64,000 nucleotides of DNA from Burkholderia sp. 4M9327F10 (GTDB lineage: Bacteria > Pseudomonadota > Gammaproteobacteria > Burkholderiales > Burkholderiaceae): NCBI RefSeq assembly GCF_005503145.1, contig NZ_SCNV01000001.1, forward strand, positions 186,001 to 250,000, read 5' to 3'. This document shows positions 53,119 to 62,230 of the stretch, piece after piece. The first letter of the stretch is position 1, and each line of letters begins with the position of its first letter. Below the pieces are notes generated by a model. That model was given only the letters and a program-made list of their open reading frames with translations. It did no database searches and was not told the DNA's origin. Made by a program: the position numbers and the translations under genes.

Positions 53119-53461
53119 GGGCAGCACCAACGATAGATTTGCGATAACTAATACTAGGCGGGCGATATGGCTAACGCAGTCAGGAAGCGCGGAAATTGCG
53201 TGAGATAGACACTGAAGAGAGAGTAAGGAAATCCCTACTCATGGAAACCGGGCCGCACGCCACCTCATTGGTTGCCAACTTACGAGAAATAATCTGAAAG
53301 TGTACGTACAAAGGGAATTTGCGTTTACCCGCGTATTGATATGAAGAAACAAATCTCGCTGCCGTTAACGGAGCTATGAAGGGCTTGTCACCCCTGTGCA
53401 ACGCGCAAGCATTGCCGGATCGATTTCCCTGTTCTGGTCTTTTACGTCGACGAAGCGAGTT
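53119..53461. other. Region upstream of the chemoreceptor gene
   Basis: 343 bp without a supported gene. 53280-53360 is AT-rich and probably carries the chemoreceptor promoter, but I cannot name a -35/-10 pair or a flagellar sigma-28 site with confidence. Confidence 0.35.
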
Positions 53462-55207
53462 ATGAACATCGGCAATATGAAACTTGGCGCCAAGCTGATT
53501 TGCGCCTTTATCCTGGTGTCGGCCATCAGTGCCATCGTCAGCGTGATCGGCGTCCGCAATATGGGGCAGATCAGCGCTAACGCAGACACGACCTATCGCC
53601 TCGATCTGGTGGGGCTCAACCTGATCCAGCAGGCCAATGCCGATGTGCTGCGAGTGGGCACCTATCTGCGCAACGCGATCCTGGCTTCCACTGCCGACCA
53701 ACGCTCAGCGTCTCTGGACCAGGCTGAAAAAGCGCTGGCTTCGGCGCGCGAGCACCTCAATCAGGCCGAGCCGCTGGTCTACACAGAGAAAGGCAAAGCC
53801 ACCTTCGCCGATCTCGATCAGAGCTGGAACGACTACCTTCAGGCCTTCAATGAAATGAAAGCCAGGATCAACGCCGCCGGGTTACAGGACCAAGCCGGCC
53901 TGACCGCCTATCTGTTGGGCGAATACCATCAGAAGGGCTTCAAGACCCTCGTCCTGATGGGCAACCTGGTCGACGTGAAACAGGGCGACGCACAAACGAC
54001 GGCCGCATCTAACGACAGGGTGTACGACCAGGGCCGGAGTCTGATGCTGGTTCTGGTGGCGCTGTCTGTATTGACCGGTGTGGCCATCGGTGTCTGGATG
54101 GCGCGCAATGTGACGAGGCAACTGGGGAGCGAGCCGGCGACGGCGGCCAGCCTCGCCAAAAGCGTGGCAGCCGGCGATCTTAGCGTCAGCATCGATCTGC
54201 GCCCAGGCGACACGCACAGCCTCATGGCCTCGCTAAAGGTAATGCGCGATGCCTTGTCTCAGGTTGTGGCGGAAGTCCGCGAGAATGCCGAAGGCGTGGC
54301 GACCGCGAGCGCGCAGATTGCACAAGGGAATCTGGATCTGTCGAGCCGCACCGAGGAGCAGGCAGCCTCGCTCCAGGAAACCGCCTCGAGTATCGAAGAA
54401 CTGACCGCCGCGGTCCGTCACAACACGGACAACGCGAAGCAGGCGGCCACGCTCGCCGGCACTGCCTCCGGTGTCGCCCAGCAAGGCGGCGAGGTGGTCG
54501 GACGGGTCGTCGACACGATGCGCGAAATCTTCACCAGTTCAACCAAGATGTCCGAGATCATCACCGTGATCGAAGGCATTGCCTTCCAGACCAACATCCT
54601 CGCGCTCAACGCAGCGGTCGAGGCGGCTCGTGCCGGCGAACAGGGCCGTGGTTTCGCTGTCGTGGCCGGCGAAGTGCGCGCGCTCGCGCAGCGCAGTGCC
54701 AGCGCCGCAAAGGAAATCAAGGACCTGATCGCCGATTCGGTCAACCGGGTAGAGGCCGGCTCAACGCTTGTCGAGCAGGCGGGCGGCACGATCAACGAGA
54801 TCGTCGCTTCGGTGAAGCGCGTCACCGACATCGTGGTTGAAATCGCCTCGGCGTCGCAAGAACAGAGCACCGGCATCGAGCAGGTCAACCAGGCCGTCAC
54901 CCAGATGGACCAGGTCACCCAGCAGAATGCCGCGCTGGTGGAAGAGGCTTCGGCGGCGGCTCAGTCGATGGCGCAGCAGGCCCAGAGCCTGCGTGCAGCC
55001 GTGGCCTTCTTCAAGGTCGACGGCGGGCAGGTTGCCGTATCGCGAGCGAGTACGCCTCGCAATGAACCGCAACTGGTGTCACGGAAAGTTCGCGCGTCGC
55101 CGCCTGCGAAGTTGACCAAGCCCGCAACGACGCCGCGCCCGAGCGCCAAAGCGAGCGCCGAGGTCTCGACCAGCACTGCCGAGACAGCCGACTGGCAGAC
55201 GTTCTGA
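53462..55207 (+). CDS. Methyl-accepting chemotaxis protein
   Basis: A 581-residue transmembrane chemoreceptor. TM1 is at about 8-30, a ~160-residue periplasmic four-helix-type domain follows, TM2 lies at about 192-214, then HAMP and the long signalling hairpin with its tip near residues 372-407 ('[27 protein letters not shown]', in segments). The C-terminus 'DWQTF' is a CheR/CheB docking pentapeptide like NWETF, so it is a high-abundance type receptor. ATG 53462 is used; ATG 53477 is possible. No che genes nearby. Confidence 0.92.
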   Translation: MNIGNMKLGAKLICAFILVSAISAIVSVIGVRNMGQISANADTTYRLDLVGLNLIQQANADVLRVGTYLRNAILASTADQRSASLDQAEKALASAREHLNQAEPLVYTEKGKATFADLDQSWNDYLQAFNEMKARINAAGLQDQAGLTAYLLGEYHQKGFKTLVLMGNLVDVKQGDAQTTAASNDRVYDQGRSLMLVLVALSVLTGVAIGVWMARNVTRQLGSEPATAASLAKSVAAGDLSVSIDLRPGDTHSLMASLKVMRDALSQVVAEVRENAEGVATASAQIAQGNLDLSSRTEEQAASLQETASSIEELTAAVRHNTDNAKQAATLAGTASGVAQQGGEVVGRVVDTMREIFTSSTKMSEIITVIEGIAFQTNILALNAAVEAARAGEQGRGFAVVAGEVRALAQRSASAAKEIKDLIADSVNRVEAGSTLVEQAGGTINEIVASVKRVTDIVVEIASASQEQSTGIEQVNQAVTQMDQVTQQNAALVEEASAAAQSMAQQAQSLRAAVAFFKVDGGQVAVSRASTPRNEPQLVSRKVRASPPAKLTKPATTPRPSAKASAEVSTSTAETADWQTF

Positions 55208-55578
55208 ACGGGCAGCCCCGTTCGTGTCGGACGGCACACCGTAGCCGCACTGACCGATGTTCGCGATCCACATGCGTCATGGGGCCGATAACACCTCGCT
55301 GCGCTCGCCCCGACCATTGAGGCAATGCATGCGAGCGACGTTGTAGTTGAGGAAGAGTACTCACGGATGGAGACACGGGCCCTTTCCACGCGGGCCCGAT
55401 GAAGCAGCACAGAACGCAACTGCAGTCGGTGCGCAGTGCGTTCAGAGCCGTCTCGCTGTCTCCACATGCCGGGGTGCCGCCGGCTTCGTCACGTGGCGCT
55501 TTCGAGCGCCACGGGCGATGTCCGGATGGGGATAGCGAGATCCGATTATCGTTTTCTACTCGGATCGTACTCAAAAAT
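55208..55578 (+). promoter_or_regulatory. Long structured leader ahead of the ThDP-enzyme gene
   Basis: 371 bp with two clear hairpins: CGGGCCC/GGGCCCG (55376-55398) and CGTGGCGCT-TTCG-AGCGCCACG (55492-55513, 9 bp with a UUCG tetraloop). The second is 66 bp before the ATG. I looked for a TPP riboswitch (CUGAGA and the 3' consensus) and do not find one. May hold the chemoreceptor terminator and an attenuator. Confidence 0.45.
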
Positions 55579-57327
55579 ATGAAATCAAACGCTCTCTCCA
55601 ATGTATCGACAACGGTTGTACAGTCGTTGGAAGCCGCGAACATCGACCACGTATTCCTCGTGCCGGGGAAGATGATCTACCCCTTGCTGGACGCAATCGA
55701 CAAATCACCCTCGATCCGCGGGATTGTCTGCGCTCATGAGACCAGCAGTGCTTTCATGGCCGATGGTTATGCGCGGGCCAGCCGGAAATTTGGCGTATGC
55801 GTGGGAATTTCCGGACCGGGCACCATGAATTTCGTACCCGCAATGGCGGCCGCTCACGCAGACCGGATTCCCATGCTCTATATCACCGGAGGGGTCTCGT
55901 CGCGCGCGGAAGGCAAAGGCGCATTCCAGGACGCTACGCTCAGCGGCATTTTCGAAAGCGGTGTGGTGAGGAGCCTTGTAGAGAATGTCGTGGAACTGAA
56001 GAACAAGGACAATCTCCAGGCCGAAATGCGCCGCGCAGCAGAGGGATTGAACTGGATGCGTCGAGCGCAGTCTTTCGTGAGCATCCCCGTCGATATCCAG
56101 CGGCAGGACGTTCAGCCCGGTTACGACGCATCGCGGCAACCGTACGATCACGACGAATTCAACGCCCTCGAGGTTCCCGCCAATCGCGCGGCGCTGGATG
56201 CCTTGTGCAGCCGGTATCTGCTCAAATCGAAGCGGGTTGCTTTCCTGATCGGCAGTCGCGGCAATGATCCGGAAACCGCGCAGGCCCTGCTCGACGTGGC
56301 AGAAAAATTCTGTATTCCTGTCGCGACCACCCTATCGGGAAAGGGCGCGTTTCCCGAGGATCATGTTCTTTCACTCGGCGTTTACGGCTTCTCCGGGCAC
56401 TCGCGAGCCGTTCGTGCCATCAACACGGACGAACTCGACGTGCTGGTCGTGTTCGGCAGCGACCTGAATCAGCGCGACAGCATGAACTGGACAGAGAAAC
56501 TGGCTGCCTGGAAGGAATTGATCATCTTCGACGACAGCTTCGACGCGCCGGCAATGGGACATGTCGCGCGCAAGCGGGTTTTCTCCGGGATCGGCGCCAC
56601 ATTCCGCGCGCTGGCCCAGATGGACACGCGCCAGAGCGACGACCTTCAGGCCGCGTTCGAACGAAGAAAGTCATGGGTCGCCGAGCTCAACGAAACCCCG
56701 CTGTACGACTATCAGTTCGAGCAGCCCGGTGCACGGAGTTCGGGTGGCGATCTATCGCTCTATACAGGAGATGTCGTCAAGCAGCTATGCCAACTGCTGC
56801 CGAGAGACGCAAACGTTGTCGTGGATTCAGGCGCTCACCGGATATTCATGGCTCACTACTGGCTCTCGTCGGGCATTGGCAACTATTTTTCGTCCAGCTC
56901 CCTCGCACCAATGGGTTGGGCAGTTGCCGCGGGGATCGGTATCAAGCTTGCAGCGCCGCAGCGTCCCTGCGTCGTAGTGACCGGAGACGGATGCATGCTG
57001 ATGCACGGAATGGAGATACAGACCGCAGCCCGATACGGCGTAAAAGTACTCTATGTTGTCCTGAACAATGCTGCGCATGGCGCGGTCCATATCGACGCGA
57101 TCAGCAACGGCTCCATTCCCGAGCAGTTCAGCAAGCTCCCGAGCCATGACTGGGCCGCCTTTGCTGCTTCGGTCGGGGTCGCGGCGCGCAGGGTCGATCA
57201 CCTCGACGATCTGGCAGATGCGCTGGGCGAGGCGTCCCGATTTGACGGCCCATTCCTGATCGAGGTACTGACCGGTGTCTTTCCCGCACCGAATCGGTAC
57301 TACGCGGAATGTGCCGCTTCTGCATGA
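55579..57327 (+). CDS. Thiamine-diphosphate-dependent enzyme, acetolactate-synthase-like
   Basis: A 582-residue ThDP enzyme with the three-domain layout of acetolactate synthase. The N-terminal Pyr domain contains the activating Glu in 'CAHETSSAFMADGYA'; the middle domain follows; the C-terminal PP domain has the cofactor motif 'GDGCMLMHG...VVLNNAAHG' (GDG to NN). No FAD-specific sequence or small regulatory subunit is apparent. Relatives include sulfoacetaldehyde acetyltransferase, oxalyl-CoA decarboxylase and benzaldehyde lyase; substrate cannot be told. ATG 55579 is chosen by homology-like start; no strong ribosome site precedes it. It has no obvious pathway neighbours. Confidence 0.8.
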   Translation: MKSNALSNVSTTVVQSLEAANIDHVFLVPGKMIYPLLDAIDKSPSIRGIVCAHETSSAFMADGYARASRKFGVCVGISGPGTMNFVPAMAAAHADRIPMLYITGGVSSRAEGKGAFQDATLSGIFESGVVRSLVENVVELKNKDNLQAEMRRAAEGLNWMRRAQSFVSIPVDIQRQDVQPGYDASRQPYDHDEFNALEVPANRAALDALCSRYLLKSKRVAFLIGSRGNDPETAQALLDVAEKFCIPVATTLSGKGAFPEDHVLSLGVYGFSGHSRAVRAINTDELDVLVVFGSDLNQRDSMNWTEKLAAWKELIIFDDSFDAPAMGHVARKRVFSGIGATFRALAQMDTRQSDDLQAAFERRKSWVAELNETPLYDYQFEQPGARSSGGDLSLYTGDVVKQLCQLLPRDANVVVDSGAHRIFMAHYWLSSGIGNYFSSSSLAPMGWAVAAGIGIKLAAPQRPCVVVTGDGCMLMHGMEIQTAARYGVKVLYVVLNNAAHGAVHIDAISNGSIPEQFSKLPSHDWAAFAASVGVAARRVDHLDDLADALGEASRFDGPFLIEVLTGVFPAPNRYYAECAASA

Positions 57328-57342
57328 GAATGCACGGGGTCG

Positions 57343-57367
57343 ACGCCGCTGCCAGGCGTAGCGGCGT
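57343..57367. terminator. Hairpin between convergent genes
   Basis: ACGCCGCT (57343-57350) pairs with AGCGGCGT (57360-57367), 16 bp after the ThDP-enzyme stop and 15 bp before the end of the DUF4832 gene. No T-run; possibly a two-way Rho-assisted end. Confidence 0.45.
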
Positions 57368-57381
57368 ATGCGCGGAACACG

Positions 57382-59202
57382 TTATGGCGAAGCAGTCCGG
57401 CCACCGCCTCTGGTGTCCGGAATCTGCACCGTACCAAGCCGGTAGTAGCCGTCGGCCCCTTGATCTTTCAGGGCCAATTGCATGGGCATCAAGTAGTGTC
57501 GTGGGTCGGCAACCCGGATATCCAGTTCGTAGCGGCCTGGCGCCAGGTCTGTCGGCAAGACGAAGTTATCTGCAAAGGAAGTGGGGCTGCCCGGTAAAAC
57601 ATTGCGCAATTCGATGCCTGATGCGAAGCGGCCCGAGGTTTGCCACGCCGCCGCGCTGACGGCCCCGGACGCTCGCAGCACGAACTCGACCCGCCAGGGG
57701 ACGTACGTGGGCGTGATGCCGCCATTGTTCCATTGCGTGTTCAACGACAGTACCGCGCGCCCCTGATCCGACTGACCGACCTGCACAGCGATTCTGCCCG
57801 GCCAATAGCGGTAGCCGGCCGTCAAGCCGGCGGTCCATACAGCCGCTTGCTCCGTCTGCGTCAGCGCGGACCATGTTCCAGTGCAGAAGGCACCGTTCTT
57901 GATTGCAGCGAGATGATATTGCGGCACCTCTTCAAGAATCGCGAGCTGGTTGGTCGTCGGATCGGTCTCGAAGGTTTGGCACGGGAATTCCGCTGAACTG
58001 CCGTTGCCGAACGGTTCGGTCACAAAGGGCGCATGCTTCCAGCGCCCGGCGACGAGGTCTTGTCCGTCTGCCGACTTGCATTCTGAAGCAGGCGGAAAAC
58101 CCGCCGCCCAGCCCGTGTAAGAGCCCAGGCTATCGCGCCGCAGGCCAATGGGTGCATTGCCGACATTGATATGCATTGCGGTGCACAGGCTGGTGGCATC
58201 GTCGGTCAGCATGACGAGCTGCTTGTTCGGGAACGCCCTGACATGGGCCCAGATGATCGCCTGCTTCGATGTGTCGCTACCCGCCTGATACGCACCAGGC
58301 ACGCCGTTATTGGCTTCGTACGCCTGCTCGTTGATGTTGTAGTAGGTCGCGTTGGTAGCGTACGGAATGGCGCCCCACTTGTAGTCGGTACTATCGGGCA
58401 GTCCTGCCGTGTGCCATTCGCCCCAGCTACCGTAGAGACCAATGTCGATTGTGCCGATCCTCGGATCTCCGTCGTATCGGTTGCCAAGCGCTTTGAGCAG
58501 CGCCCATATCCTGCCGATAACGAATTTGTCGTTCCAGTCCGGCACGAAGTAGTGCCCCTGTGTCGCGTCGGTCGGATTGACCGGCAATAGCCAGCCATGC
58601 GCTTTTCCGGCTCCGTCCTTGAGCAGGTACGCCGGTGAGTCACTGTAGATGGGATAGCCGTCGTCTCCGGTCGTGACGTTGGTATCGAGCTTGTATTGCG
58701 GATTGAACGCCATCACGCGAAAGCCAAACGTCGCGCCGCGCGGCAGGCATGCCGCACCGGGTTTCGACAGTGCACACGGTTCGAGCACGTGATCGATGAC
58801 CGACAGGTCGTAGTGCCCCTCGAGCGGTTCGAGCGTATGCCACGACAGGCGTCCATAAACGTTTGCCGGCACGCCCGGCAGCGGCGCCGCATCCGATGTA
58901 ATCGGCTGGAAGTTCAGATCGGGGGCGCAGTGCGGGCAAGGAGGATTGTTCGGCCCAATCAGCTTTTGAGCGACCACTGTGTAAAAGCCGCTGGTGGGAT
59001 TGAACAACTCGTTGCTGACAACCCATTGCTGGGTCGCCGGATCGAACGTCGCCTGGGCCGGCGGCAATTTCGCCGGCGTCAATACTTGCGATGCGGTTTC
59101 GACGGGCGTGCTCGCGCTTTGCGCAACGGCCCCCGTCGCGACGAAACACAGGCTGGCGAGGATGGATAGCCGGGTGATACCGCGGATTATCATGATGCGC
59201 AT
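57382..59202 (-). CDS. Secreted DUF4832 / glycoside-hydrolase-like protein
   Basis: A 606-residue exported protein. Signal peptide 'MRIMIIRGITRLSILASL...' with cleavage near 'GAVAQS' (about residue 28). 'GRLSWHTLEPLEGHYD' matches the start of a TIM-barrel glycosidase (W-x-x-x-E-P-x-x-G-x-Y), and 'DIGLYGSWGEWH' supplies a Glu in the position typical of an acid/base residue. The C-terminal ~180 residues ('RVEFVLRASGAVSAA...APGRYELDIRV') form a beta domain as in DUF4832 proteins. AGGAGA lies eight bases before ATG 59202. It follows the BcsC-like gene on the same strand, so it may trim or modify the polymer made by that system. Confidence 0.75.
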   Translation of the reverse strand: MRIMIIRGITRLSILASLCFVATGAVAQSASTPVETASQVLTPAKLPPAQATFDPATQQWVVSNELFNPTSGFYTVVAQKLIGPNNPPCPHCAPDLNFQPITSDAAPLPGVPANVYGRLSWHTLEPLEGHYDLSVIDHVLEPCALSKPGAACLPRGATFGFRVMAFNPQYKLDTNVTTGDDGYPIYSDSPAYLLKDGAGKAHGWLLPVNPTDATQGHYFVPDWNDKFVIGRIWALLKALGNRYDGDPRIGTIDIGLYGSWGEWHTAGLPDSTDYKWGAIPYATNATYYNINEQAYEANNGVPGAYQAGSDTSKQAIIWAHVRAFPNKQLVMLTDDATSLCTAMHINVGNAPIGLRRDSLGSYTGWAAGFPPASECKSADGQDLVAGRWKHAPFVTEPFGNGSSAEFPCQTFETDPTTNQLAILEEVPQYHLAAIKNGAFCTGTWSALTQTEQAAVWTAGLTAGYRYWPGRIAVQVGQSDQGRAVLSLNTQWNNGGITPTYVPWRVEFVLRASGAVSAAAWQTSGRFASGIELRNVLPGSPTSFADNFVLPTDLAPGRYELDIRVADPRHYLMPMQLALKDQGADGYYRLGTVQIPDTRGGGRTASP

Positions 59203-59419
59203 GTCGTGTTCTCCTGTCGTCGCCAATCAGACTGTGACGTGGTGAATACAGTTCGGCGTCCCATAGGCAGCGGGCGCTTCTGGCCCGCTTCCACACCCCT
59301 ATGTCATAGCATACGAACGCGACACGTATGCAAGCGCAATGCGAAAATCCGGCCGGATTGACGTCGCGCATGCGCCTTGCATGGGAAAATAGGTGACCCA
59401 CTGTGCGACGTTCGACACT

Positions 59420-62230
59420 TTAGTTGCGATTGTCGTCAAGCTGCAGGTAGAAATCACGCGTGTTGTGCGGCAGGTCACGACTGAAGACGGCTGCGCGCGG
59501 CTCGAAGAAGTAACGTAGGAACGCGAGTGCGGCAAACTGCTTGTCGCGGCCCGGAGTAACGTTGGCGTCTGCGAGTGCGCCAGCCTGCCAGCGTGAGGAG
59601 AGTTTTATTGTTGCTGCGAGCTGTGCGTGTCCATAGAGGCCGTGGTCATGGCTTCCTGCGCAGGTGAGTGCTACTGCGCCAGAGGCGGCTGTGCTGCCCA
59701 GGGCGTTGCCGATGTCTGCCGGCAAGCCGAGCGGCAAGCAGCTTTCCGTGTCCTGAAGCGTATTGTTCCAGCCCAGTTCGAGTGTTCCCTGCCATTGCCA
59801 CGTGCGTCCCTCTTCCGACAGCCATTGCAGCGCGGCGCCGGTGCTGAGCGACGATTGCGGACTGTAGTAGCCGCCTTGGCCGTAGCTATAGAAGTTCTCA
59901 TTGCGCTGGTAAGCGAGATAGTGCAGCGCCGGTCCTATGGTGAAATAGTCGAAGCGTGGCACGTGCAGGTCGTAGCCGCCCGAGAGATCGGCCGACCAGC
60001 CTTCGTTGCCCACGACGTTCATCCCGGTCAACCATCGCTTTTCCAATGCGGCGTTGACGTTCCAGCGAGGCGCTACCTGCCAGTTTATCTGCGCACCCTG
60101 CGTTTCCTGGCGCACGGCACCCCACTTGTCGTCGCCAAAAGCCATCCCCTGCCACGACAGCAGCGAATCGCGCACCGGCGTCACGCCGGCATAGGTGGAC
60201 CATGTGCCCCAATTGGTTCGCTGGCCGAAGTTGACCACAGCGTCTGGCCGGAAACCGGCTGGCCAGCCTTGCGTGGCGCCGGCCGACACGCTCCAGTCGA
60301 ATGGCGACAATGTACCGGTGCGAAACGTGTTTGCGACCATGAACTGGAGTTCCTCCGCGACGGCGGAGCCTCCTAGCACATGACTTTGCGCGGCCGTCTT
60401 CCACCTCTGGAAGTTGGTGTCATCCGGAGGCGGTGTGTCGTTACCAAAGACACTCGATAGCCCCGGCACAGTCTGGTCCGGCGAGGTCATTCCGGCGTTC
60501 ATGAACAACTGCCGATACCGCACCTCAAACTGAGCCGTATTATCGATCCACTCCCCCCGCACCTCCGGCGCGATCGTATCGAGCCGTCCCTGGCCGGATG
60601 TGCCGATGTGATCCGACCACGTGAACCCACCGGAGACCGACGCCGCGTCGATGCCGCTCAGGTCGGCGGGAACATACCGCATGATCCGCTGGCTATCATC
60701 GGCCCCCGCGAGCGCCTCGCGCAAGGCTACCCTCGATGCAACGAACTCCTTGCGATAGTAAAGCTGCTGCGCATTCAGCGCATACAGATACGAGTTGACC
60801 AGCCCATCGTCTCCCGCGGCGGCGCCCCGGCGCGGTACCGCACCCCGATGCGTCGCCCGTAAGGCGAGCGCCAGGCCTTCAGCGCTGTCGTCGCTGTGAT
60901 CACGGTTGTACTGGGCGCGAAATAGCGTCACGGCTTCTGCGTAGCGGCCAAGCGCGTAAAGGTTCCAGCCGCGCAGCATGTCGCTTGCAGTTGCCGGCAG
61001 GCCTTCGCTTGCCGCGGTGTCGAGCAGTTGCAAGCTTTCGCGGTAGCGATGCTGCTCGTAAGCGGCGCTCGCACGCGCAAGCGCAATCTGCGCACGCGCG
61101 CTGCGGGCGCGCGGCTCCTGCTGCAATGACGGCGCGTCGAGCAATGCCTGCGCTCCATCGAGGTCGTGTTGCCCGATTCTCACCTGCGCAAGGCCGAGCG
61201 TTGCGTCCAGGTCGTCGGGCGCCAGATCGCGAGCGAGGCTGAACCAGTCAGCCGCCGCGTCGGTATGACGTTGGGCAAGCTCGATCCATCCGGCCAGCGT
61301 CGCCGCAGGCGCATCGCGGTACGCACGGATCGAAGGCGCGAGTGCCGCGAGCTGCTGCGCAGCCTCCGCCGTGTCGGGCGGCAGGGCGCCGAGTGCGGCG
61401 ATGTCACGCAGATAACGCAGACGCTGAAAGGCACGCTCGCCCTCCTCGTCGCGCCGGCCTTGCGATGCTTCGAGCGCAATCAGCGCATCAGCCTGCGCCG
61501 GCGGCAATTCGTGTTCGGCCCGGTAGAGCGTCGCGATACGGTTCCTGCTCGGCTCGCAGGTGGGAATCAGGCTGCGGTAGAGCGGCTCAATCTCATCCAC
61601 ATGGCCGGTGCGCGCAAACACATCTGCGGCCTTCCAGACACGATCGATGTGTGCGCAGCCGAATGCTTCCGGGGCCCGCGCGATCAGCAGGCGCAACTGC
61701 GCAGGTTCGCCGTTCAGCGCCGCGGCGATATCCGCTTCCTGCTGACGGCGTGCACGCTCGGCAGCGAGCGCCTCGGGCGGCGTCCATGACGGAAAATCAC
61801 GTGCGATCGCGGCGAGGCTGCGATCGTATTCGGCCAGCCGGTTTTCGTGCAGCAGGCGCCAGAGTGGACGTTCATCCGGCGCGGTTGGCGCGCTCGGGCT
61901 GTCGGCGTCGTCGGCCACGCCTGCGCCTCCGCCCGCGCTTGCGCCTACGCCTGCGCGCACAGCCGGTTTAACGGCAGGCAGAGCTCGCTCCAGCAGGTTC
62001 TGCTGCTCCGTACGGACGACGTGCGGCTGGGAAGCCGCATCGTCCGCACTGCCCAGGCTCAGATGCGCTTGCCGCAGCACGGTCACCGCTTGCGCGCCGG
62101 CCGTACTCGCGCTCGACGTGCCGCCCCTCTCCACGTCGAGCAGGTTGTCCTGCGCTGCCCACAATGAACCCGACATCGTCATGCACAGCCACAGCGCGCC
62201 ACACCACCGGGCCGTGTTACTGGTCCGCAT
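59420..62230 (-). CDS. BcsC-like TPR and outer-membrane export protein
   Basis: A 936-residue protein. After a signal peptide (about 26 residues) and an Ala/Gly-rich linker, residues ~100-480 are helical TPR-like repeats, and the last ~380 residues are a BcsC C-terminal barrel region. The telltale segment is 'FYSYGQGGYYSPQSSLS', close to the 'GxGGYYSPQ' of cellulose-export BcsC. It should form the periplasmic scaffold and outer-membrane pore for a polysaccharide. Ends 'YFFEPRA...FYLQLDDNRN'. ATG 62230 overlaps the BcsB-like stop by 14 bp. A phage-N4 NfrA-like protein is an alternative view of the same architecture. Confidence 0.75.
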   Translation of the reverse strand: MRTSNTARWCGALWLCMTMSGSLWAAQDNLLDVERGGTSSASTAGAQAVTVLRQAHLSLGSADDAASQPHVVRTEQQNLLERALPAVKPAVRAGVGASAGGGAGVADDADSPSAPTAPDERPLWRLLHENRLAEYDRSLAAIARDFPSWTPPEALAAERARRQQEADIAAALNGEPAQLRLLIARAPEAFGCAHIDRVWKAADVFARTGHVDEIEPLYRSLIPTCEPSRNRIATLYRAEHELPPAQADALIALEASQGRRDEEGERAFQRLRYLRDIAALGALPPDTAEAAQQLAALAPSIRAYRDAPAATLAGWIELAQRHTDAAADWFSLARDLAPDDLDATLGLAQVRIGQHDLDGAQALLDAPSLQQEPRARSARAQIALARASAAYEQHRYRESLQLLDTAASEGLPATASDMLRGWNLYALGRYAEAVTLFRAQYNRDHSDDSAEGLALALRATHRGAVPRRGAAAGDDGLVNSYLYALNAQQLYYRKEFVASRVALREALAGADDSQRIMRYVPADLSGIDAASVSGGFTWSDHIGTSGQGRLDTIAPEVRGEWIDNTAQFEVRYRQLFMNAGMTSPDQTVPGLSSVFGNDTPPPDDTNFQRWKTAAQSHVLGGSAVAEELQFMVANTFRTGTLSPFDWSVSAGATQGWPAGFRPDAVVNFGQRTNWGTWSTYAGVTPVRDSLLSWQGMAFGDDKWGAVRQETQGAQINWQVAPRWNVNAALEKRWLTGMNVVGNEGWSADLSGGYDLHVPRFDYFTIGPALHYLAYQRNENFYSYGQGGYYSPQSSLSTGAALQWLSEEGRTWQWQGTLELGWNNTLQDTESCLPLGLPADIGNALGSTAASGAVALTCAGSHDHGLYGHAQLAATIKLSSRWQAGALADANVTPGRDKQFAALAFLRYFFEPRAAVFSRDLPHNTRDFYLQLDDNRN

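Noticed and set aside
55208-55578. TPP riboswitch ahead of the ThDP-dependent enzyme
   Set aside because: The conserved thi-box segments (CUGAGA and the 3' partner) are not present; ThDP enzymes are also not usual targets.
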